Below are positions 1 to 5,130 of a stretch of DNA of 7,135 nt, piece after piece. A program made the position numbers and the translations under genes. Origin of the DNA: Candidatus Poseidoniaceae archaeon. Its GTDB lineage: Archaea > Thermoplasmatota > Poseidoniia > Poseidoniales > Poseidoniaceae. The notes under the pieces are model-generated. The model did not search any database. It had not been told where the DNA came from and saw only the letters and a program-made list of their open reading frames with translations. The DNA lies in contig DUJJ01000178.1 of the NCBI GenBank assembly GCA_013329865.1, forward strand, positions 692 to 7,826, in the 5' to 3' direction. How positions within the stretch are numbered: position 1 is the stretch's first letter; every line of letters begins with the position of its first letter.

Positions 1-602
1 GTTGAATCATCATTATCGACTGGTTCTTGCGGTTCCTGACTAGTATCATCGACCGGGTCAGTCGGGGTTGTATCGGTGTTGTCCGAAACTGGGTTGCTAC
101 CAACGCCGGTGGTGGTCTTGGCTAATGACTGGCCAGTCCTTAGGTTGGTAATGGCAAAACTCATTTCGCAGTTTGCATCGCTGCACATATCAACGCCGTT
201 TTCTATCACTGTGACATCTTCTCCGACCGACCAAGTATTGGCCTCCTCTGAGGAGTCGACTACAACGCAACTGCCGCCAGTTTGTCCCGGCACAGCACAC
301 GTGGTGGAGGCTGCACCATTGACAGACAATGTTACCGACAAGACTGACCAGGTAATATCCTGGCCTTGACTCATGGTAATGATCGCTAGATTATCATCGG
401 TTGCTTCAGTTGGTGTGCCCGGTGCTTCTTTAGCATCAAAGGCATACAGACTGAGGGTCCCGTCAGTATTCGATTCCGCCAATCCCGCAGCCCAAACATA
501 TAATGTTCCGGCTAATACTACGGTGATTGCAACCATCAAAATTGTGGCAATTACTGGGCTAACGGCATCCTCTCTATCGTCGAATCTATCTAATTTAGAC
601 AT
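1..602 (-). CDS. Archaeal type IV pilin-like protein, partial (C-terminus beyond left edge)
   Basis: Reading the minus strand from ATG at 602 gives 200 codons with no stop before the window ends. Residues 11-37 (EDAVSPVIATILMVAITVVL and following) match the class III signal and hydrophobic helix of euryarchaeal pilins (Pilin_N family, as in haloarchaeal PilA). Such proteins are cut by a prepilin peptidase just before the hydrophobic stretch and assemble through it into surface filaments. After the helix comes a beta-rich ectodomain (about 45-165) with four cysteines at 102, 112, 140 and 145, which could form two disulfides outside the cell. From about 172 the sequence becomes rich in Asp, Thr, Pro and Gln, like a linker or stalk, so more protein probably follows. 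No SD is visible before the ATG. The ATG directly precedes a short charged leader (MSKLDRFDDRE) of the expected kind, which supports this start. Whether it is an adhesive pilin, a minor pilin or another surface protein anchored this way cannot be told. Confidence 0.88.
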   Translation of the reverse strand, partial: MSKLDRFDDREDAVSPVIATILMVAITVVLAGTLYVWAAGLAESNTDGTLSLYAFDAKEAPGTPTEATDDNLAIITMSQGQDITWSVLSVTLSVNGAASTTCAVPGQTGGSCVVVDSSEEANTWSVGEDVTVIENGVDMCSDANCEMSFAITNLRTGQSLAKTTTGVGSNPVSDNTDTTPTDPVDDTSQEPQEPVDNDDS

Positions 603-660
603 AGGCCGCTGGCAAGGTTTTCTAGTTATCAAGATTTGTTTTACAATAAGACAATGTTGT

Positions 661-1344
661 TTACAATTTCAAAAAATGTTGTTGAGTTTCCACGATATGT
701 GGGTCAGGGTCTGCTTTTGCAATCTCTAATTCCGCCTGCCTTGCTTTATCGTGATTTTGTAACAAAATCGACAATACCGTAAGAGGTAACATCATTACAA
801 ATGTCTTAACCTCAACTGGTTCGAATGTAGTTACTGCATTACCGGTGAATAATAACCCTGCCAAAATAAATCCGTAAGCAGCAAAAATCGCCGAGAATAT
901 TGCCGGTAACATGCGGTTTATCCCCATGGTGAAAAATAGCGATAACAAAGCCGCAATACCGCTCAATAGTTCACTACGCTCAATATCATAGCCATAATTT
1001 TTCAATGTTTCAATACCGGTTGAAAAGGTGACAAAAATGAATGCAGTGGTTAACAACCGGGCAGATGCTAGAACAGAGGCTGAAAGAATTAGACCGAAAG
1101 CTAAACAAATTGCTGCAGTCAACTGTAACGGAGCAATATCTAGGCCAGCAGCGCTTGCCAGCGGAATGAGTATTGGTGAGCAAACATATCCGATACCGGC
1201 ACCGACTACCAATGTAACAATCTGCAAACGTCGATAACCTTGAACAAATAATACGCCTGAAAGGATTGCCAACGGAAGCGCCGCCGTTAGACCTAGTTCG
1301 TCTAATGTTGATGCTAACTGGTCAGAGAGTTGGTTCAGTTCCAT
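661..1344 (-). CDS. Multi-pass membrane protein of unknown function
   Basis: This is a 227-residue protein with about six or seven hydrophobic segments: roughly residues 18-35, 42-62, 72-92, 95-112, 126-140, 144-168 and 179-195. It ends in a short charged, probably cytoplasmic tail (196-227). I do not recognise a named family. The stretch LSGVLFVQGYRRLQIVTLVV (28-47), followed by a Gly-rich turn, loosely resembles the first helices of DUF4203/TMEM198-type proteins, but this is only a pattern impression. No catalytic motif or transporter signature is visible. The ATG at 1344 has no SD. The AT-rich TTTACAGTA lies about 25 bases upstream, as expected for a leaderless archaeal mRNA. The pilin gene follows 58 bases downstream on the same strand, so the two could be co-transcribed; a role near the pilus is possible but unsupported. 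It is divergent from the aminotransferase gene. Confidence 0.75.
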   Translation of the reverse strand: MELNQLSDQLASTLDELGLTAALPLAILSGVLFVQGYRRLQIVTLVVGAGIGYVCSPILIPLASAAGLDIAPLQLTAAICLAFGLILSASVLASARLLTTAFIFVTFSTGIETLKNYGYDIERSELLSGIAALLSLFFTMGINRMLPAIFSAIFAAYGFILAGLLFTGNAVTTFEPVEVKTFVMMLPLTVLSILLQNHDKARQAELEIAKADPDPHIVETQQHFLKL

Positions 1345-1371
1345 GCCAGTCGCTTGTTGGCAGTACTGTAA

Positions 1372-1430
1372 AGTAATGATTTTTACTCGTAAAACAGGTC
1401 TTTTCCTAAGGGAAGTTAACAGTAATGATT
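1372..1430. repeat. 10-base direct repeat in divergent intergenic region
   Basis: AGTAATGATT occurs at 1372-1381 and again at 1421-1430, in the 127-base gap between the membrane protein gene (minus) and the aminotransferase gene (plus). Both copies lie in the stretch where promoters of both genes must sit. They could be operator half-sites or chance repeats; no regulator gene is adjacent. Confidence 0.35.
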
Positions 1431-1460
1431 GAAAGCCGAATTTCTATGGCTTGGGTTGAC

Positions 1461-1466
1461 GAGGGT
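1461..1466 (+). promoter_or_regulatory. Ribosome binding site of the aminotransferase gene
   Basis: GAGGGT lies 5 bases before the ATG at 1472. The same 4-5 base gap recurs before the SRP19, PUA-protein and 134-residue-protein starts, which supports this start codon. Confidence 0.55.
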
Positions 1467-1471
1467 CGGGC

Positions 1472-2491
1472 ATGAGTGAAGAAATCGACTGGGACAGCCT
1501 GACCTTTTCCATGACACCGACCGATACGATGTATATCACCAACGCCGATATGGGCGAGCCTTGGATGCCCGGCGAATTGATTCCATACGGTGATATGAAA
1601 ATCTCACCAGCAGCCGGTGTGCTGAATTACGGACAAGGCTTGTTTGAAGGTATGAAGGCTTACCGCACCTCTAAAGATCGCGTCGTGTTCTTTAGACCGG
1701 AAGAAAATGCTCGCAGAATGCAACGCGGTGCAGACCGCCTGAAAATGCCACCAGTACCTGAATCAATCTTTGTCGATGCGGTAGAGCAATGCGTCAAAGC
1801 CAACTTAAGATGGTTGCCACCGATGGGCAAAGGAGCGATGTATGTTCGACCGCTACTCATGGGTTCTGGACCGATTCTGGGTGTCGCACCAGCACCAACG
1901 TATCGATTTTTGGTTTATGTGACGCCTGTGGGCCCTTACTTCAAAGGTGGTGTAAAAGCAATTGACCTGCTGATATCTGACGTCCACCATCGTGCTGCCC
2001 CGGGTGGCTCAGGCGGTGTCAAAGCCATTGGTAACTACGCTCCGGGCATGATGCCAAGTAGAAATGCAAAAGACCAAGGATTTGCTGAAATAATTTACTT
2101 GGACGCACAAACGCACACCTGCATTGAAGAAGTAGGTGCAGCAAACTTCTTTTGCGTCAAGGATGGGGTGTTGTATACTCCTGAGCTGACCGGCACGATA
2201 TTGCCAGGAATTACCCGCGCAAGCATCATTGAACTAGCCCGTAATGCCGGTATTGAGGTCCATGAAACCAAGGTCACCGCAGAATTTGCGATGAGTGCAG
2301 ATGAAGCATTCTGCTGTGGAACTGCGGCAGTAATCTCACCGATTGGGTCGATTACACATGGTGAAGCAAAGGCCTCCTATGGCGATGGTAAACCTGGTCC
2401 AGTGACTGAGCAACTATACAATCACTTGGTCGGTATCCAGAATGAAACCGAAGAGGATATTTTTGGTTGGCTACATGAAGTGCCGTTGTAA
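1472..2491 (+). CDS. ilvE: Branched-chain amino acid aminotransferase (class IV PLP enzyme)
   Basis: This 339-residue enzyme moves the amino group between glutamate and the branched-chain 2-oxo acids, the last step of valine, leucine and isoleucine synthesis. It is cytoplasmic and uses pyridoxal phosphate (PLP). Visible landmarks are YGQGLFEGMKAYR (53-65), FRPEENARRMQRGADRL (74-90), the PLP-binding lysine K184 in GGVKAIGNYA, E220 in IEEVGAANFF (the glutamate that contacts the PLP ring nitrogen), and GTAAVISPIGSI (283-294), the cofactor-phosphate loop. These motifs match the larger BCAT group that includes plant and animal enzymes (long N-terminus with EPWMPGELIPYGDMKISPAA) more than the short bacterial IlvE type. 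Length is full for this group. The gene stands alone: no other ilv or leu genes are in view. Its stop codon abuts the stop of the convergent SRP19 gene. A D-amino acid or aminodeoxychorismate role is less likely given the full BCAT motif set. Confidence 0.95.
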   Translation: MSEEIDWDSLTFSMTPTDTMYITNADMGEPWMPGELIPYGDMKISPAAGVLNYGQGLFEGMKAYRTSKDRVVFFRPEENARRMQRGADRLKMPPVPESIFVDAVEQCVKANLRWLPPMGKGAMYVRPLLMGSGPILGVAPAPTYRFLVYVTPVGPYFKGGVKAIDLLISDVHHRAAPGGSGGVKAIGNYAPGMMPSRNAKDQGFAEIIYLDAQTHTCIEEVGAANFFCVKDGVLYTPELTGTILPGITRASIIELARNAGIEVHETKVTAEFAMSADEAFCCGTAAVISPIGSITHGEAKASYGDGKPGPVTEQLYNHLVGIQNETEEDIFGWLHEVPL

Positions 2492-2956
2492 TCATCGTTT
2501 CTTGAACCCTGAGCGCTTTTTGAAACCACTGCGTTGACGCTGTTGAGCGCCTTGCTGACTGCGCCCCTTGCGCTGGGCGCGCCCTCTGCGATCTCCGGTT
2601 CTTGGCCCTTCAGCGACACGCTGCGCTTCATTTTCTTTGGCATCTTTTTGCATTTGTCGCCACTGACCGCCAATCATTTGTAGCAACTCTTCTTTGTTGC
2701 TGGCACCAATGGACTGCTTAGCTCCTGAGCTGGAAACCCACAGCCTGCCCTCTTTTCCGTATGGCCGGTTAGGGTGTGAAATATTCTCCTCGCGCTTGAT
2801 TTTCTTGAGACCAACTTTCCTCGCAGCATAGAATAGACCCTCTAGATCTGGTTTTAGAACTGATGAGTCGCGTGGTACCCGTCGTCCGCTACGACGTGAG
2901 GTTTTGGCATCAAAATATCCTGGCCAAACACAGATTCGGTCTGGATTGTGGTCCAT
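2492..2956 (-). CDS. srp19: Signal recognition particle protein SRP19 with extended basic tail
   Basis: SRP19 binds the tip loops of SRP RNA and prepares the RNA for binding SRP54, so that nascent secretory and membrane proteins can be targeted. The family core is clear in residues 1-104: ICVWPGYFDAKTSRRSGRRVP (8-28), the helix DLEGLFYAARKVGLKKIKRE (37-56), and GRLWVSSS (70-77). ATG at 2956 was chosen because AAGGTGA lies 4 bases before it; a TTG nine codons upstream at 2983 is also open but has no such site. The 154-residue product is longer than many archaeal SRP19 proteins (about 90-105). The excess is a C-terminal tail of about 50 residues rich in Arg, Lys, Gln and Gly, ending in a tandem SGFKKR repeat. 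Eukaryotic SRP19 also has a basic tail, so this may add RNA contacts (inference). It lies 34 bases downstream of S8e on the same strand and is probably co-transcribed with it. Confidence 0.93.
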   Translation of the reverse strand: MDHNPDRICVWPGYFDAKTSRRSGRRVPRDSSVLKPDLEGLFYAARKVGLKKIKREENISHPNRPYGKEGRLWVSSSGAKQSIGASNKEELLQMIGGQWRQMQKDAKENEAQRVAEGPRTGDRRGRAQRKGRSQQGAQQRQRSGFKKRSGFKKR

Positions 2957-2960
2957 TGTC

Positions 2961-2967
2961 TCACCTT
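2961..2967 (-). promoter_or_regulatory. Ribosome binding site of srp19
   Basis: Minus-strand AAGGTGA ends 4 bases before the ATG at 2956. It decides the start in favour of this ATG over the upstream TTG at 2983. Confidence 0.7.
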
Positions 2968-2990
2968 GGCGCAGGAAACGCAACTTGCGC

Positions 2991-3371
2991 TCACTCGATT
3001 AGCACGCCGTTGATGACACCGTCCTTACCCGGACGAGAGGTAACTCGAACTCGACCTTGGTCGGTTTCGATAATTGCGCCCTTCACCAGCACGTTACGAC
3101 GAACATAGTTAGGGTCTGATTCGTTTTCAACAACATTCTCAATACTACCCATTGTGGTTTTGCCCGTCTTTGGGTCATTGATAGAAACTCGGTTTTCTGA
3201 TAAGACACGAACTAGGGTATTACCTCCAGTTCTGCGGTATACTTTGCGCTTTGGTTCCCCGATTTGGGTGATTTGCTTCTCGGTTGAGATTTCAGTAGAG
3301 CGCTTACCGCGAGCCTGTACTTTACGTCCACCACTAGGTTTTCTGCGTGAAATTCCGTGCCATTGAGCCAT
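2991..3371 (-). CDS. rps8e: 30S ribosomal protein S8e
   Basis: This is a small-subunit ribosomal protein found only in archaea and eukaryotes. The 126-residue product has the family N-terminus MAQWHGISRRKPSGGRKVQA followed by RGKRSTE, then the core strands KRKVYRRTGGNTLVRVLSEN (41-60), NYVRRNVLVKGAIIETDQGR (88-107) and the C-terminal VTSRPGKDGVINGVLIE (110-126). Length matches archaeal S8e (about 125-130). An open frame extends 21 codons further upstream to 3434. The ATG at 3371 is preferred because it starts the conserved N-terminus and has AAGGAG 8 bases upstream. A TATA-like element about 40 bases upstream suggests its own promoter. SRP19 follows after 34 bases. No deviation from the family is visible. 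Confidence 0.96.
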   Translation of the reverse strand: MAQWHGISRRKPSGGRKVQARGKRSTEISTEKQITQIGEPKRKVYRRTGGNTLVRVLSENRVSINDPKTGKTTMGSIENVVENESDPNYVRRNVLVKGAIIETDQGRVRVTSRPGKDGVINGVLIE

Positions 3372-3379
3372 TGTCTTGT

Positions 3380-3385
3380 CTCCTT
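3380..3385 (-). promoter_or_regulatory. Ribosome binding site of rps8e
   Basis: Minus-strand AAGGAG lies 8 bases before the ATG at 3371. It is the strongest SD in the window, as expected for a highly expressed ribosomal protein, and it rules out the longer open frame as the main product. Confidence 0.75.
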
Positions 3386-3408
3386 GCAGAACCAACCGAC
3401 TGGCGAGC

Positions 3409-3420
3409 CATATATGAAAG
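3409..3420 (-). promoter_or_regulatory. Probable TATA box for rps8e-srp19
   Basis: On the minus strand CTTTCATATATG is centred about 42 bases before the rps8e ATG. Archaeal transcription starts about 25-27 bases after the TATA centre, which would put the start near 3386. That gives a short leader that just includes the AAGGAG site. The element sits in the 55-base gap after the FAH-family gene, so S8e-SRP19 is likely its own transcription unit. Confidence 0.55.
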
Positions 3421-3426
3421 CAACCC

Positions 3427-4029
3427 TCACTCACACACTGTATTAATCTCTGATATTACAGTGCCGTCATCCGACTCCAAGGTTGCCCGAACTCGGTCGC
3501 CGGGAAATAACTCGGCTACCCCTGAGGGGGTGCCAGTAAACAGGTAATCCCCGGCCAAAACTGGCGCCCATGAGGCTAGACTAGTCATCTGCTGACCCGG
3601 AGTAATTGACATTTCGGCTAGATTTGCCAATTGCCTTAACTCATCATTAACCGTCAGTCTGAGTAAGAGACTTCCATTACACAGACTGTCTATTGGCTCC
3701 GAATAAGCGTGAAAACCGCCGATGACCCCGCTACCAACAAAGCACTTACCTTTCGACCAAGGCAGTTGTTCAGCGCGCAGCTGAGATTGAGTCGACCGGT
3801 CTGTCAGGTCAAGACCTACGGCGATTGCCTCCGGTTGAAGGTTGCCGTCGAGTTTGACTACGCATTCTACCTCATGGTGAACACTGCCCGGGTGATTTGA
3901 TACTTTGATTGGGCCACTGCGTTGAATGCAATTATTTGGCTTAACAAAGAATACTGGTTCGGGAGGTTGTTGGTTGCCGAGTTCGACAGCATGCTTGGTA
4001 AATGTACGAATTGAACACCATAGGGCCAT
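3427..4029 (-). CDS. Fumarylacetoacetate hydrolase (FAH) family protein, acylpyruvase / oxaloacetate decarboxylase-like
   Basis: This 200-residue single-domain protein is of the YcgM/FAHD1 type, metal enzymes that cleave carbon-carbon bonds in acylpyruvates or decarboxylate oxaloacetate. Landmarks with the ATG at 4029: TKHAVELGN (11-19) with the lid His-Glu pair H13 and E16; EPVFFVKP (24-31); GSVHHEVE (48-55) with metal ligands E53 and E55; GLDLTDRSTQ (72-81) with the third ligand D74; PWSKGK (90-95) with the active-site lysine position; and LFTGTPSGV (163-171). The first loop reads SIRTFTKH where relatives usually have VGRNYAKH, so the Gly, Asn and Tyr are changed. The substrate is therefore uncertain. 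A TTG at 4095 would add 22 residues, but the ATG start gives the normal family N-terminus. There is no SD. AT-rich sequence about 26 bases upstream fits leaderless expression. S8e follows after 55 bases, but probably from its own promoter. A cytoplasmic enzyme of central or aromatic metabolism is the best guess. Confidence 0.88.
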   Translation of the reverse strand: MALWCSIRTFTKHAVELGNQQPPEPVFFVKPNNCIQRSGPIKVSNHPGSVHHEVECVVKLDGNLQPEAIAVGLDLTDRSTQSQLRAEQLPWSKGKCFVGSGVIGGFHAYSEPIDSLCNGSLLLRLTVNDELRQLANLAEMSITPGQQMTSLASWAPVLAGDYLFTGTPSGVAELFPGDRVRATLESDDGTVISEINTVCE

Positions 4030-4045
4030 GGTTTGGCCAATAAGA

Positions 4046-4064
4046 ATCGCTAAATCAATAACGC
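4046..4064. promoter_or_regulatory. Possible shared AT-rich promoter element between divergent genes
   Basis: The stretch containing CTAAATCAATAAC is centred about 26 bases upstream of the FAH-family ATG (minus strand) and about 53 bases upstream of the PUA-gene ATG (plus strand). One AT-rich element could serve a leaderless minus-strand transcript and a plus-strand transcript with a leader of about 25 bases. The match to a TATA consensus is weak. Confidence 0.3.
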
Positions 4065-4097
4065 GCAAGCGACAACTGTCAAAAACCGAGGACAAGA

Positions 4098-4102
4098 GGG
4101 TG
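4098..4102 (+). promoter_or_regulatory. Ribosome binding site of the PUA-protein gene
   Basis: GGGTG, within GAGGGTG, lies 5 bases before the ATG at 4108. This spacing matches the other SD-led genes in the window. Confidence 0.55.
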
Positions 4103-4107
4103 TATCA

Positions 4108-4617
4108 ATGAGCAAAGATTGGAGCATTCGTAAGCGCCGACCAGTGCGTAGGAAGCATATTGCACCACTCTTGAAGGCTTTAGAGGAATCACTTGGAATC
4201 GATTTATCGGTTGATGGTGCGTTCCTAGAGATGGCTGAATATGGCCCCTGGCAAATGGTATTTGTTGACAAGGTGGCGAAGGCCATCGAGGTGCAGGATG
4301 CTGAGCGGAATCGTTTCGCATTTCTAACCCTGAGAGGTTTCTTAGACCACACCAACGCTGCTAAATGGGTTGAGGTTGACCACGGCGCAATTCCATTTTT
4401 GATGAACGGGGCTGATTGTATGGTTGCCGGAGTACAGGCTGCCGATGAAGCGATTGAGGTCGGTGAATTAGTCTGGATTAGGGATATGAAACACAAGAAG
4501 CCGCTGGCCATCGGATGGTCTACGATGACTGGTGTTGAAATGACCGAGGCGAGCAAAGGTAAGGGCATCAAGACATTGCACTGGTTTGGCGACGAACTTT
4601 GGGAAATGGAACCCTAA
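4108..4617 (+). CDS. PUA-domain RNA-binding protein, MCT-1/Tma20-like
   Basis: This is a 169-residue protein of the archaeal family related to eukaryotic MCT-1/Tma20, which acts with DENR in translation re-initiation and ribosome recycling. The N-terminal domain (about 1-85) is basic at the start (SIRKRRPVRRKHIAPLLKAL) and has the FVDKVAKAIEV and RFAFLTLRGFL strands of the pre-PUA domain. The PUA domain (about 88-165) shows VDHGAIPFLMNGADCMVAGV (89-108), then GELVWIRD, the KPLAIGWSTM strand, and GKGIKTLHWFGDELWEMEP (151-169), where the GKGI...GDELW ending is typical. PUA domains bind structured RNA such as rRNA or tRNA; the precise role in archaea is not established here. It is divergent from the FAH gene. 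Its last four bases overlap the end of the convergent 134-residue gene. No catalytic domain is attached, so it is not itself a pseudouridine synthase or archaeosine transglycosylase. Confidence 0.9.
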   Translation: MSKDWSIRKRRPVRRKHIAPLLKALEESLGIDLSVDGAFLEMAEYGPWQMVFVDKVAKAIEVQDAERNRFAFLTLRGFLDHTNAAKWVEVDHGAIPFLMNGADCMVAGVQAADEAIEVGELVWIRDMKHKKPLAIGWSTMTGVEMTEASKGKGIKTLHWFGDELWEMEP

Positions 4618-5018
4618 TGGGTCAAGTGCTCAATTACTCGCTCGATAAAGCGACGTTGTTCGATGTCCCAGTCTTGTAAGGTTACTGTGCAAGAGCCTTT
4701 TCGGACTGGTAATTTGCCGTCGACAAACCCAGCCTGAGTAAGATCGCTAGCGACTAGGGGTAGAGATTTACCTTTGAGATGGACCTTGCAACCGTTATCA
4801 ACTATCTTGACATAACCAAAATCGAGGTCAAGTTTGTCGGCAGATTCTGAGAATTTTACGCCACCTGCAGTTAGAAATCGCTTGATTGCGAGAAAGATAG
4901 CCGCTGAGTCTGTGGCCTCAAGAGGCAAACCACCATATGCTGACAGGAAGGTCAACTCGGTAGAATTCTGTTCAATTAAGTGGTCAAAATCTCTAGACTT
5001 TGACTCTTTAGAACTCAT
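4614..5018 (-). CDS. Hypothetical protein, 134 residues, unrecognised
   Basis: I do not recognise this protein. It begins with a charged, Ser-rich segment (MSSKESKSRDFDHLIEQNST), followed by a probable helix around SAAIFLAIKRFLTAGG (38-53). A likely beta region covers KLDLDFGYVKIVDNGCKVHL (62-81), and a second half runs through TVTLQDWDIEQRRFIERVIE (111-130). There is no signal peptide and no membrane segment, so it is probably cytoplasmic; it has a single cysteine pair at 77 and 110. The ATG at 5018 is preferred over a TTG at 5033 because GGTGA lies 4 bases before it. It runs toward the PUA-protein gene and overlaps its end by 4 bases, and it is divergent from the PIN-TPR gene with 112 bases between starts. 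Codon use looks like its neighbours and the frame is open over its full length with a good SD, so it is likely a real gene. Confidence 0.7.
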   Translation of the reverse strand: MSSKESKSRDFDHLIEQNSTELTFLSAYGGLPLEATDSAAIFLAIKRFLTAGGVKFSESADKLDLDFGYVKIVDNGCKVHLKGKSLPLVASDLTQAGFVDGKLPVRKGSCTVTLQDWDIEQRRFIERVIEHLTH

Positions 5019-5022
5019 TCCT

Positions 5023-5027
5023 TCACC
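5023..5027 (-). promoter_or_regulatory. Ribosome binding site of the 134-residue gene
   Basis: Minus-strand GGTGA ends 4 bases before the ATG at 5018. The motif and spacing are the same as at srp19, which favours this start over the TTG at 5033. Confidence 0.6.
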
Positions 5028-5130
5028 ATTCAAGCCTAATAGGTCGATTCTTTTTGTTGTAACGGAACATGGTGAGTCTTACTTGCTAATTTGGGGTAAA
5101 CCTCAATCAATGACTACACTTGGTTAGGTC

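Noticed and set aside
76..729. Plus-strand open frames of 97 and 118 codons opposite the pilin gene
   Set aside because: They lie antisense to a clear pilin coding sequence and show no recognisable domain, so they are shadows.
1345..1471. tRNA or riboswitch in the divergent gap before the aminotransferase gene
   Set aside because: No cloverleaf, T-loop motif or clear leader stem-loop with terminator was found by eye.
2492..3371. SRP RNA or another structured RNA next to srp19
   Set aside because: The gaps on either side (34 and 0 bases) are too small, and no SRP RNA-like helix was seen.
2991..3434. Longer S8e reading frame starting at 3434
   Set aside because: The extra 21 residues precede the conserved MAQWHGISRRKPSGG start, and a strong SD sits just before the internal ATG at 3371.
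3427..4095. TTG start at 4095 for the FAH-family gene
   Set aside because: It would leave 12 bases to the divergent PUA gene, and the added residues do not match the family. The ATG at 4029 gives the usual N-terminus. It is not fully excluded.
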